Source of the DNA: Mycobacterium sp. BK086
Lineage (GTDB): Bacteria; Actinomycetota; Actinomycetes; Mycobacteriales; Mycobacteriaceae
Direction of reading: 5' to 3'
DNA length: 64,000 bases
NCBI GenBank assembly: GCA_004362315.1
Contig: SNWL01000003.1
Location: 1,488,001-1,552,000 of the forward strand
The notes beneath the pieces were generated by a model, which saw nothing but the letters and a program-made list of their open reading frames with translations, searched no databases and had not been told where the DNA came from. Below, piece by piece: positions 33,438 to 41,048 of this stretch (the first letter of the stretch is position 1; every line of letters starts with the position of its first letter). The position numbers and the translations under genes were made by a program.

Positions 33438-34336
33438 ATCCGTCGGCTGATCCGGTTCATCAGCCCGATCTCCTCGAGAAACGCTGCCAGCGGGGCGAAT
33501 CCGGCGCGGGTGGTCTCGTGGAAGTACGGATTGGCACGGGCCTCTCGGCGCGCTTCGCGGCCGTCGAGCCCGGCCCGCCGATAGACGGCACGATTGGTGA
33601 ACAGGTAGCGGTAGAACGGTCCGCCTGCGCCGTGGATGGTGGCGAGCAGGAACCGGTTGCGCCGCTTCATCATCGGGACGTCCCGGCGCGCGCCGTCGCG
33701 GGCGAACTGGATGTGGCGCGCTTCCTCGGTGACGTGGATGCGCATGATGCGGCTGACGATCGGCTGCAGTTCGGCGTCGTCGAGGATCTGGCGCTGCAAG
33801 GCGTCGAAGATCTCCTCCCCCACCAACGCCGCGATCCAGAGCACCTGCTTCTGGAACACCAGCGGCAGCGTGTTGATGATCATGCGCTGAAAACGACCGG
33901 GCTGAAACGGCTTTCCGTCGACGGCGGCGATGGCGCGGCCGAACATGACCATGTGCCGGGTCTCGTCACCGAGCTCGGTGAGCGAATAATGGGCGGACGC
34001 CGAGGTGACGTCGGCGTGCATGAGACCGCGAAGCAGCGCCTGATTGAGGATGTTCTCGAACCACACCCCGGCCGACAGCAGGTTGATGAATTCCTGGCGT
34101 GACAGCTCGATCTGCTGCTCGCGGGTCATGCCCGCCCACATCGGCGTGCCGTACAGCGACACGACCCGAGGCGGCAGGAAGAACTTGTCCGGCTGGACCG
34201 GTGTATCCCAGTCGATGTCGACGACGGGAGCGTACGACTTCTTGGCCGAGCCCTTGAGCAGGCGATCGGAGAACTCCTCTCGGCTCGGTGACGTCGTCGT
34301 CCTGGTCGGAGAAGCCTTCGAAAGCGCCGCAGCCAT
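33413..34336 (-). CDS. AurF-like non-heme diiron oxygenase
   Basis: 307 residues, the AurF (p-aminobenzoate N-oxygenase) family size. The ligands are visible: Glu in WFENILNQ, ELGDETRH (ExxH), and VTEEARHIQ (ExxRH). AurF-type enzymes oxidise arylamines to nitro compounds or hydroxylate other substrates using O2; the mycobacterial members have unknown substrates. Start ATG 34336; the longer frame reaches into the operator. Divergent from the TetR gene at 34440 and overlapping the DUF4873 gene. Confidence 0.9.
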   Translation of the reverse strand: MAAALSKASPTRTTTSPSREEFSDRLLKGSAKKSYAPVVDIDWDTPVQPDKFFLPPRVVSLYGTPMWAGMTREQQIELSRQEFINLLSAGVWFENILNQALLRGLMHADVTSASAHYSLTELGDETRHMVMFGRAIAAVDGKPFQPGRFQRMIINTLPLVFQKQVLWIAALVGEEIFDALQRQILDDAELQPIVSRIMRIHVTEEARHIQFARDGARRDVPMMKRRNRFLLATIHGAGGPFYRYLFTNRAVYRRAGLDGREARREARANPYFHETTRAGFAPLAAFLEEIGLMNRISRRMWTRTRFL

Positions 34337-34383
34337 GAGAAGCCTCCTGCTAGTCGCGGGTGTCCTGAGTCGGTGATACCGAA

Positions 34384-34408
34384 GATACATTCAGCGTCTG
34401 TTTGTATC
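34384..34408. promoter_or_regulatory. Inverted repeat between the AurF and TetR genes
   Basis: GATACA (34384-34389) and TGTATC (34403-34408) are inverted arms with a 13-bp spacer, 31 bp before the TetR start. Probable TetR operator for both genes. Confidence 0.5.
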
Positions 34409-34439
34409 AATAGCTCATCGCAGGCTTTAGACTGCAGCG

Positions 34440-35072
34440 ATGAAGCACAGCGGCCTGCTCGCCAAGGCGGTGCAGCGGTTCGGGGCGCCGAGCGCGGAGG
34501 GCAACGCCCAGCGCATCCTCGACGCCGCGCTGAAGCAGTTCGAGCTGTTCGGCATCCGACGCTCGACGGTGGAGGACATCACCCGCCGGTCGGGGCTGGC
34601 CCGCGTCACGCTGTACCGGACCTTCGCCAACAAGGACGCCATCGTCGAGGCGGTTCTGTTGCGGGAACTCGAGCGCTTCCTCTCCGAGCTGGCCGCCGAG
34701 GCCGGCGGCTACCCGACCGCCGAAGACAAGCTGGTCGAAGGATTCGTGTTCACCCTGACGACGATGCGCGACCATGCCCTTCTGCAGCGGTTGCTCGCCA
34801 CCGAGCCCGAAACCGTACTGCCGTTCCTGACCGTCGAGGGCGACAGCGTCGTCCAGACGGCGTCGTCGTTCCTCGCGCATCAACTCGCGGTCGCGCTGCC
34901 CGATGACAAGCGCACGCAGATCGAACTGCTCGAGGTCGCCGAGGTCACCGTGCGGGTGATCGTGTCGTTCGTGCTGACGCCGTCGCAGAATGTCGCGCTC
35001 GGTGACGACGACGCCGCGCGCTCATTCGCACGGCGCTACCTGGTTCCGCCGCTGCTGGGCTTGACGGGCTAG
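34440..35072 (+). CDS. TetR-family transcriptional regulator
   Basis: 210 residues. Helix-turn-helix at about residues 20-65 (ILDAALKQFELFGIRRSTVE, RSGLARVTLYRTFANKDAIV) and a helical C-terminal ligand domain. Divergent from the AurF-like oxygenase with an inverted repeat between, so it likely represses that gene. Its 3' end overlaps the convergent lipoprotein gene by 4 bp. Confidence 0.92.
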   Translation: MKHSGLLAKAVQRFGAPSAEGNAQRILDAALKQFELFGIRRSTVEDITRRSGLARVTLYRTFANKDAIVEAVLLRELERFLSELAAEAGGYPTAEDKLVEGFVFTLTTMRDHALLQRLLATEPETVLPFLTVEGDSVVQTASSFLAHQLAVALPDDKRTQIELLEVAEVTVRVIVSFVLTPSQNVALGDDDAARSFARRYLVPPLLGLTG

Positions 35073-35632
35073 GTCTTCGGCAATCGGCAGCCAGTGCTGC
35101 CGGTCACCAGTGCCGCCTTTTGCGAGCCCAGACGGAGCACTGTCCCAGTGTCGCTGGAGAACTGGACGTCATGATTACCAGGCGCGTCTTTGAAGACCGT
35201 GACCGTCCCCGCATTCAGCGTCTTGGCGGCCTGCAGCGCAATGTCGTACGCCTGTTTCCAATTCGGCTCTGGGATAGGCACATCCGAGAGGTAGCTGGGC
35301 ATCAATATCTCGTTGCCGCCCGATTGCTCATACGGCGGGCTGCAGCCACCGCGGCTTTCTTCGCGACGCCAGGTGAACGCGACCGTCGGTGCTATGGCTG
35401 AGATCTGTTGCCCGACTTGCTCGATCACAGCCGTCAGCGCAGTCTTGGTGTCTTCCAACGACGGCAGCGACGTCAGCGATTGGGCCGCCTGGCTGGCGCG
35501 GGTCGGATCGGTCGGTTGGTAAGGGTTACTCACGTGACATCCTGTTGCTCCTAGGGCGATTGCCATGGCGCAGATAAGTACACCCAGTCGGCGTAGTTGA
35601 CGACGTCGCGGCGACATGGACGAAGACCTCAT
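35069..35632 (-). CDS. LppA-family lipoprotein (LppV-like)
   Basis: 187 residues. A signal peptide with lipobox-type cleavage (ALGATGC, Cys near residue 32) and the LppA family tail TGCRLP. In M. tuberculosis lppV (Rv2796c) is next to the hydrolase Rv2797c, as here. The ATG overlaps the hydrolase stop (35629-35632), so the two are translated together. It is presumably anchored on the outer face of the cytoplasmic membrane, perhaps as a receptor or inhibitor for the exported hydrolase. Confidence 0.85.
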   Translation of the reverse strand: MRSSSMSPRRRQLRRLGVLICAMAIALGATGCHVSNPYQPTDPTRASQAAQSLTSLPSLEDTKTALTAVIEQVGQQISAIAPTVAFTWRREESRGGCSPPYEQSGGNEILMPSYLSDVPIPEPNWKQAYDIALQAAKTLNAGTVTVFKDAPGNHDVQFSSDTGTVLRLGSQKAALVTGSTGCRLPKT

Positions 35633-37446
35633 TTCTGCGGTATCGGTTCAGTGCCGGCAATGACGGCGGCGATGTTGTACCCCGTGGTGTACAGCTGATT
35701 GTTCGGGGCGTCCCAGCGGGGGTAATCGCTGTGGCCGCTGGCTGCGCTGAGGGACCGTCCGTCGGGCACGACGGTCGCCCCGGTTTCCATATGCGTGAAA
35801 TTCGGATTCGTCGCCGGGTTGGGCCCGAAGTTTCCAGTACCAGACAGATCCGCTTGCAGGAGTAGGTTTTCGGCCATCCTGTCGTACGGGGCGGGCAGGA
35901 ACGGCGCGGCGTAATGGAGGATCGGCGGCACGTCGTAGACCTTCTGGATCGGGTCGTCGGGTGTTTCCATCGTGAAGACGTGCCCGGGCTGCAGCCCCAG
36001 CTCTTGCGGAGTCGTGGCCTCGATACCGGGGGAACCGTAGAAGATCGCGTTGTCCACGCCGTGATTGCCGGGCTCTTGCAGTGCCAGCCCGGTGGTCAGC
36101 GAGCCGTAGGAGTGCCCGATGGCGGTCAGGTCGAGCGGGCCGTGGTGGGCGGCCGTGATGCCGTCGTAGAAGCGGGACAGGTCCAGTGCGCCGGCTTTGG
36201 CGACGTCGTCGTGGCTCACCTCGTACGCGCCCGACAGCGAGGCACCGATCTCGTCGGTACCGGGCACCTGCGGTGGGTCATAGCCGATCCAGGCGATCGC
36301 ACTGACCGTTTCACCGTTTCGCCCGGCGAGATCGAGTTGGTTGAGCGCTTCCTGGCGCACATGCATGGCCTCGTCGGTCATGCCACCGATGGCGCCGCGG
36401 ACGGTGGTGTTGAGTCCGGGCGTGGTGACCGAGACATGCGTCGCGTCATCCGGATTGCCGACCGCGATGGCGGCTCTCACCTGGCGGCCGCTCTCGGTGT
36501 CCAGGAGCATCAGCTTGCGGTCCGGACTGACCCTGACCGCATCATCGACCGCCTTCAGATCGGGCAGGTACTTGGCCCGGTTCAGCGCACCGTCGTATTG
36601 CCGTTGCCACGCTTCGTATTTCAGGCGGTTGTCGAAGATCGCCCCCGGTTTGTTGGGTGGCGGAATGTTCTGCCCGTTGGCCCAGTCCGGATGCTGACCT
36701 TTCAGCGCATCCGCTTCGGACTGGGCCGCTTGGGCATTCGTCAGCTGATCGGCGAGGTTGAGTTTGTTGTAGTAGTCGGCGCCGGGAGACAGCTCATCAC
36801 CGGCGGGCATGCCCGGATGGTTGCCGATGTTGTGATCTTGCCCGTAGAGGTAGTCCTTCTGCTGTTTGGACAGGTCTTCCCAATACTTTGCGAACTGTGT
36901 CGGATCGTCGGGCGGCGGCTTATCGGGTATCTCCGGGTGCGGTCCCGTCGGCGGCAGCGGCGTCTTACCGCCGGCCATGTTGATGGCGTTGGCCAGCGCC
37001 ACGTCGACCACGTTCGCATCGGCCACGATCTTGTCCAGTCGCGGCTGCAGCTGCATCTCTTTGAGTTCGGCTTCCATCGGGTTGCGCACCGAGGGGCCGG
37101 GCACCACGGTGCCCGACACCGGGTCGATCTCCATGCCCAGCGCTTCAGCGTCGGCCTTGAGGGTCGCCAGTTCGGACTTGATGCGCTCGATCTCGTCGGC
37201 CGCGTGACGGGCTGCATTGGCTACGGCCTGCGCCTCGTTACCGTGCGCGTCGAGGTCCTTGCGGGTTTGGCCGATCGCCTCCTTGGCGGCTTCGGCAGAC
37301 TCCCCGCCCCAGGTCTGAAACGCCGGCAACGTCGCCAAGCCGTTCGCGGCATCCTTGGCGGCCTGGGCACGGCTGGTCGCGGCGTGGAACACCTCACGCA
37401 CGTCTCCGGCGTTCCAGCGCTCGATGTCTTGCACGGTGAGGGTCAT
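35629..37446 (-). CDS. WXG-like / DUF1023 alpha-beta hydrolase, putative type VII effector (Rv2797c-like)
   Basis: 605 residues. Residues 1-110 are a helical WXG100-like domain (FQTWGGESAEAAKEAI with WG turn), then a Pro-rich linker (about 165-185), then a DUF1023 alpha/beta hydrolase with nucleophile elbow TAIGHSYGSLTTG. No signal peptide. This layout is that of mycobacterial proteins exported by ESX-type systems. The start ATG overlaps the stop of an 8-codon ORF (37443-37469) whose beginning matches the EspC-like gene at 22662. Lipase, esterase or toxin activity is possible. Confidence 0.85.
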   Translation of the reverse strand: MTLTVQDIERWNAGDVREVFHAATSRAQAAKDAANGLATLPAFQTWGGESAEAAKEAIGQTRKDLDAHGNEAQAVANAARHAADEIERIKSELATLKADAEALGMEIDPVSGTVVPGPSVRNPMEAELKEMQLQPRLDKIVADANVVDVALANAINMAGGKTPLPPTGPHPEIPDKPPPDDPTQFAKYWEDLSKQQKDYLYGQDHNIGNHPGMPAGDELSPGADYYNKLNLADQLTNAQAAQSEADALKGQHPDWANGQNIPPPNKPGAIFDNRLKYEAWQRQYDGALNRAKYLPDLKAVDDAVRVSPDRKLMLLDTESGRQVRAAIAVGNPDDATHVSVTTPGLNTTVRGAIGGMTDEAMHVRQEALNQLDLAGRNGETVSAIAWIGYDPPQVPGTDEIGASLSGAYEVSHDDVAKAGALDLSRFYDGITAAHHGPLDLTAIGHSYGSLTTGLALQEPGNHGVDNAIFYGSPGIEATTPQELGLQPGHVFTMETPDDPIQKVYDVPPILHYAAPFLPAPYDRMAENLLLQADLSGTGNFGPNPATNPNFTHMETGATVVPDGRSLSAASGHSDYPRWDAPNNQLYTTGYNIAAVIAGTEPIPQK

Positions 37447-37469
37447 GGCGGCGTGACTCGAAGCGACAT
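37443..37469 (-). other. Eight-codon leader ORF, relic of an EspC-like gene start
   Basis: ATG 37469 reads M-S-L-R-V-T-P-P-stop. The first five residues and most bases equal the start of the EspC-like gene at 22662 (M-S-L-R-V). Its TGA overlaps the hydrolase ATG (ATGA), so it may couple translation. GAAGGGGGACGAG lies directly upstream as ribosome binding site. Either a degenerated partner gene or a functional leader peptide. Confidence 0.6.
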
Positions 37470-37480
37470 CTCGTCCCCCT

Positions 37481-37513
37481 TCAGACCTGCTGGATCATGG
37501 ATACCAGCAAAGG
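37481..37513 (-). repeat. Conserved 5' leader element, copy B (hairpin)
   Basis: 33 bp, 31 identical to 22673-22705, with inverted arms TGCTGG (37488-37493) and CCAGCA (37504-37509). Similarity continues more weakly on the promoter side to about 37530. Located 11 nt before the leader ATG. Confidence 0.8.
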
Positions 37514-37557
37514 GCGCAGGGACGCCAGTGAGACAAGCCGTGCGTTGGCACGAAACT

Positions 37558-38223
37558 TCAGCCCGGGAACTGGGCCAGCCAGTCCGAATCGCCGTCGACC
37601 GGCTGGTCGTTGATCACCACCAGCGGGACACCTGGTTCGGGAAACTGGTGCAGGACAACCAGATTGTTGGCCGCGATGAGATGCGGGTCGAAGCCGATCG
37701 GTAGGCCGATCCGGATGAGGTCTTGGGCCAGCTGAGGCGCACCCACCCGATTGGCGACGTCGGCAAGCTGGTCGTTGCTTGGATCGGTGGACCCACCCTC
37801 TTTGGGTTGAAAGTCCTTCGCATAGATCGCCTCGATGAAGCGCCACGTGACGTCACTCGATCTTGATTGGTCGGCCACTACGTAGGCCGCGTAGATCGCG
37901 CGGCTGTCGTAGGTGCCACTGGCGGAGTACTTGTCGAGAAAATCGACGAACTTCAGGTTGACGCGCAGGGCCCCGTTCTCCAGGCGCCTACCGATCTCGC
38001 CACCCTGAGCCCGCACGAACTTTCCGCTGTACGGGCAGAGTGGATCCACGTAGAGATCGATGTGGCCCAGGGCGTCGGGGTCGCCGATCGAGAGCGCGTC
38101 GCCAGCCGGCATCGCCTGCGCCGCCTGTGCGACCCCGGTCGGCCCGACCATGACCAGCGCCACCAGCAGGCCCACGACAGCCCCGATGGCCCGAAGTGAT
38201 CGGTTCGTCGATCGTGCGCTCAT
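37558..38223 (-). CDS. Exported DsbA-like thioredoxin-fold protein with single active-site Cys
   Basis: 221 residues. Signal peptide (residues 1-35, Ala cleavage near AQAAQA), then a thioredoxin fold with an inserted helical domain as in DsbA. The active-site motif is DPLCPYS, i.e. CxxS instead of CxxC, so only the N-terminal Cys is present, pointing to an isomerase/chaperone or mixed-disulfide role rather than full disulfide formation. The cis-Pro loop is GVPLVVINDQPV. Mycobacteria have several such secreted DsbA homologues. Start ATG 38223 is fixed by the signal peptide. Confidence 0.85.
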   Translation of the reverse strand: MSARSTNRSLRAIGAVVGLLVALVMVGPTGVAQAAQAMPAGDALSIGDPDALGHIDLYVDPLCPYSGKFVRAQGGEIGRRLENGALRVNLKFVDFLDKYSASGTYDSRAIYAAYVVADQSRSSDVTWRFIEAIYAKDFQPKEGGSTDPSNDQLADVANRVGAPQLAQDLIRIGLPIGFDPHLIAANNLVVLHQFPEPGVPLVVINDQPVDGDSDWLAQFPG

Positions 38224-38278
38224 GACGCCATCATGCGCCATCGACGCGGATGCCCGCACCGGGTAAGGGCCCCCTAAA

Positions 38279-38297
38279 TATCGCACGCCATGCGATA
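38279..38297. promoter_or_regulatory. TATCGCA-N5-TGCGATA palindrome
   Basis: TATCGCA (38279-38285) and TGCGATA (38291-38297) are perfect 7-bp inverted arms in the divergent region between the DsbA-like gene and the PEBP gene. Probable operator; regulator unknown. Confidence 0.5.
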
Positions 38298-38363
38298 GAA
38301 CATCGCTGCGCCGAATGTCAGGTTTGAACTGACTGACAGACCCGGCAAGGACAGGGACATCTC

Positions 38364-38891
38364 ATGGACTCCCCGTACGACGCACTCCCCCAGCTACCCA
38401 CCTTCACCCTGAAATCGCGGTCCATCACCGATGGCGAGATGCTCGCCAATCCACAGGTCGGCGGAATCATGGGCGCCGGCGGTCAGGACATCTCCCCGCA
38501 TCTGAGCTGGTCCGGATTTCCCTCGGATACGCACGGGTTCACGGTCAGCGTCTTCGATCCCGACGCGCCGACGGCGTCGGGCTTCTGGCATTGGGCAGTC
38601 GCCAAGATTCCGCCTGACATCACCGAACTCGCCGCCGGTGCCGGTGACGGCGCCCCGGGTCGTCTGCCATCCGGTGCTGTCACGCTGAAGAACGATGCGG
38701 GCTACCGGCGCTATGTGGGCGCCGCGCCGCCCGCCGGCCATGGCCTGCATCGCTATTACGTCGCCGTACACGCCGTCGGCCCCGAACCGCTCGACATCTC
38801 ACCCGATTCGACGCCTGCATACCTGGGATTCACGCTCTTCCGGTCCGCCATCGCGCGCGCGGTCATCCACGGTCTGTACGAGCAGCGCTAA
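38364..38891 (+). CDS. YbhB/YbcL family (PEBP-type) protein
   Basis: 175 residues, the size of Rv2140c. PEBP marks: [14 protein letters not shown] (ligand pocket) and [21 protein letters not shown]. These proteins bind phosphate-like or lipid ligands; the M. tuberculosis homologue was found to bind locostatin. No signal peptide, so cytosolic. It stands 44 bp before the alcohol dehydrogenase operon and may be cotranscribed with it. Confidence 0.9.
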   Translation: MDSPYDALPQLPTFTLKSRSITDGEMLANPQVGGIMGAGGQDISPHLSWSGFPSDTHGFTVSVFDPDAPTASGFWHWAVAKIPPDITELAAGAGDGAPGRLPSGAVTLKNDAGYRRYVGAAPPAGHGLHRYYVAVHAVGPEPLDISPDSTPAYLGFTLFRSAIARAVIHGLYEQR

Positions 38892-38935
38892 CCGTCACCA
38901 CCAGATATCCGTCCGCTATTCGATTGGAGCACAAC

Positions 38936-40006
38936 ATGAAGATGCGAGCCGCGCGTATGCACGGGTACGACCAACCCCTGGAGATCGAAGAGGTTTCCGT
39001 GCCCGATGTCGGGCGCAACCAGGTCTTGATCAAGGTTGCCGCCACCGGGATGTGCCGAAGTGACTACCAACTGTTGGACGGTTACTTCCGCGAAGGCCTT
39101 CCCATCGATTTCCCCTTCATCCCCGGACACGAGGTCGCAGGCACGATCGCCGACATCGGGGCCGACGTCCCCGAATCCGCGGGACTGTCCGAGAACGACC
39201 TGGTGATCGTCGATCCGAACTGGGGCGACGGCATCTGCCGCCAGTGCAACGAAGGCAATCAACAGCTCTGCAGCGACGGACAACTCGTCGGATTCGGCCC
39301 CAACGGGGGTTTCGCCGAATACATGCTGGCGCCCTACGACCACGTCATCAGCATGGCCGGTCAACCCGAGCAGCAGCCGCAGTACCTGGCACCGCTCACC
39401 GACGCCGGTGCCACGCCCTACCGCGGCATGAAGAAGCTGCGGGATGCAGGCAAGCTGGCAGCGGGCCGCACGGTCGTCGTCAACGGAATCGGCGGTCTCG
39501 GTGGGTATGCCGTCCAATATGCCCGGCTCCTCAGCGGCGGGGCCACGGTGTTGGGATTCGCACGCAGTGACGAAAAACTCTCCTTAGCAAGCGAATACGG
39601 TGCTCACCACACGATCAACGTGCGTGACAAGTCCGTCGAGGATGTCCAGAACGCGCTGGAGGACAAGACCGGCCGGCGGACGGTGGACGCGGTTCTCGAC
39701 TGCGCCGGTTCGGCCGACTCGCTGGGTTTGGCCGCCGCCATCCTGGGACCCGAAGGCGCGCTGTCACAGGTCGGTCTGATGGGTGACACTGTCGAACTTC
39801 CGATATTCCCGTTCGTCAGCGGCGAGAAGTCGTACTTCGGATCCTTCTGGGCCAACCACAATGACCTGCAAGAGGTTCTGGCACTCGCCAGCGACGGGCA
39901 GATCAAGCACCACATCACCACCGTGAAACTCGACGACATCAACGACACGTTGCAAGCGTTGGGCCGTGGAGACATCGTCGGCCGCGCGGTCGTGGTCTTC
40001 GACTGA
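38936..40006 (+). CDS. Zinc-dependent alcohol dehydrogenase (MDR family)
   Basis: 356 residues. Catalytic-zinc residues Cys in GMCRSDY and the GHE motif; NAD(P) site VVNGIGGLGGYAVQ. The structural-zinc lobe reads DGICRQCNEGNQQLC: the first of the usual four Cys is Asp, the other three remain, so that site may bind zinc with an Asp ligand or not at all. ATG 38936 is preceded by TTGGAGC. First gene of a close operon with a DJ-1-like protein, an antibiotic-monooxygenase-fold protein and an aldehyde dehydrogenase, which together would oxidise an alcohol to an acid. Confidence 0.92.
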   Translation: MKMRAARMHGYDQPLEIEEVSVPDVGRNQVLIKVAATGMCRSDYQLLDGYFREGLPIDFPFIPGHEVAGTIADIGADVPESAGLSENDLVIVDPNWGDGICRQCNEGNQQLCSDGQLVGFGPNGGFAEYMLAPYDHVISMAGQPEQQPQYLAPLTDAGATPYRGMKKLRDAGKLAAGRTVVVNGIGGLGGYAVQYARLLSGGATVLGFARSDEKLSLASEYGAHHTINVRDKSVEDVQNALEDKTGRRTVDAVLDCAGSADSLGLAAAILGPEGALSQVGLMGDTVELPIFPFVSGEKSYFGSFWANHNDLQEVLALASDGQIKHHITTVKLDDINDTLQALGRGDIVGRAVVVFD

Positions 40007-40036
40007 GTTCATTCTCGACAACAGGAAGGCACACCG

Positions 40037-40714
40037 ATGACCGTCCCCTACGTCCTCGTGGTCGCGACCAACGCCGCCGTGATCGGTCCCCACAAACGAC
40101 CGACAGGATTCTTCTTTCCCGAGATCGCCCACCCCTTCGACGTACTCGACCACGCCGGCGTGGCGGTCGAGTTCGCGTCGCTGGCCGGTGGCAAGCCGCC
40201 CGAAGATGGATTCGATTCCAACGACCCGGTGCAGACTGGTTTCCGCGATTCAAAGGGCTACCAACGACTCTCGCGCAGTCGCCGCCTGGCCGAGGTCGAT
40301 GTGCTGGATTACGACGCCGTCTTCATCCCGGGTGGATTGGGACCCATGGTCGACATCACGGGTAACCCCCACATCCAGGCAATGGTGAAGAGGGCATGGG
40401 ACGCCGGCATGATCGTCAGCGCCGTCTGCCATGGCCCGTCCGCCTTCCTGGGGGTGACTCTCGATGACGGCACACCACTGGTCCGGGGGCGCAAACTCAC
40501 CTCGTTCTCGGCGGCCGAAGAAGATGGGTACGCCGCCGACGACGTGCCGTTCGACCTGGAGAAGGCCCTGCGCGACGAAGGCGCACTCTATGAATCCACC
40601 GATCCGTGGGAGCCCAAACTCGTGGTGGACGGACGCCTGATCACGGGACAGAACCCTCAGTCCGGAACCCTTGTCGGTGAAGCTCTGGTCGACGCCTTAC
40701 GCAGTGGACACTGA
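40037..40714 (+). CDS. DJ-1/PfpI family protein (Hsp31-like)
   Basis: 225 residues. Nucleophile-elbow Cys131 followed by His132 (AVCHGPSAF) and Glu29 (FFFPEIAHPFD) form the triad of the Hsp31/glyoxalase-III branch. Likely detoxifies reactive aldehydes such as methylglyoxal or repairs glycated proteins, which fits an operon that makes an aldehyde. AGGAAGG precedes the ATG. Confidence 0.88.
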   Translation: MTVPYVLVVATNAAVIGPHKRPTGFFFPEIAHPFDVLDHAGVAVEFASLAGGKPPEDGFDSNDPVQTGFRDSKGYQRLSRSRRLAEVDVLDYDAVFIPGGLGPMVDITGNPHIQAMVKRAWDAGMIVSAVCHGPSAFLGVTLDDGTPLVRGRKLTSFSAAEEDGYAADDVPFDLEKALRDEGALYESTDPWEPKLVVDGRLITGQNPQSGTLVGEALVDALRSGH

Positions 40715-40719
40715 TTTCG

Positions 40720-41046
40720 ATGGCCAAACCTGTTGTTACCGTCGCACATTGGCAGTTCTCGGCCGAGTCGCGTGCGACGGTGCTTGCTCTCGTCGGCGAC
40801 CTGGCAGCCCGTTCGTTGGCCGAGCCGGGCTGTATTGGCTACGACGTACTCCAAAGCGTAGATGGTCCACACGATCTCGTACTGGTGGAGCGCTACGCCG
40901 ACCGAGCCGCACTTGAGGCTCATACGAGTTCTCCGCACTATCAGGATCTGGTCGCCGGGCGGATACGTCCTCTGCTGACCGATCGGCAGGTGCACATCCT
41001 TGAGCCCGTTGACCACCGCAGCCGGCCACTCACGAAAGGAGTTTGA
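40720..41046 (+). CDS. Antibiotic biosynthesis monooxygenase (ABM) domain protein
   Basis: 108 residues, a single ferredoxin-like ABM domain (PGCIGYDVLQSVDGPHDLVL, then HTSSPHYQDL). Members act as cofactor-free quinol monooxygenases (YgiN type) or as heme/aldehyde-handling proteins. It starts 5 bp after the DJ-1 stop and ends 2 bp before the aldehyde dehydrogenase start, so it belongs to this operon. Confidence 0.85.
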   Translation: MAKPVVTVAHWQFSAESRATVLALVGDLAARSLAEPGCIGYDVLQSVDGPHDLVLVERYADRAALEAHTSSPHYQDLVAGRIRPLLTDRQVHILEPVDHRSRPLTKGV

Positions 41047-41048
41047 CA

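Noticed and set aside
35914-37704. Open frame of 596 codons on the plus strand
   Set aside because: Antisense to the WXG/DUF1023 hydrolase, which has clear domains.
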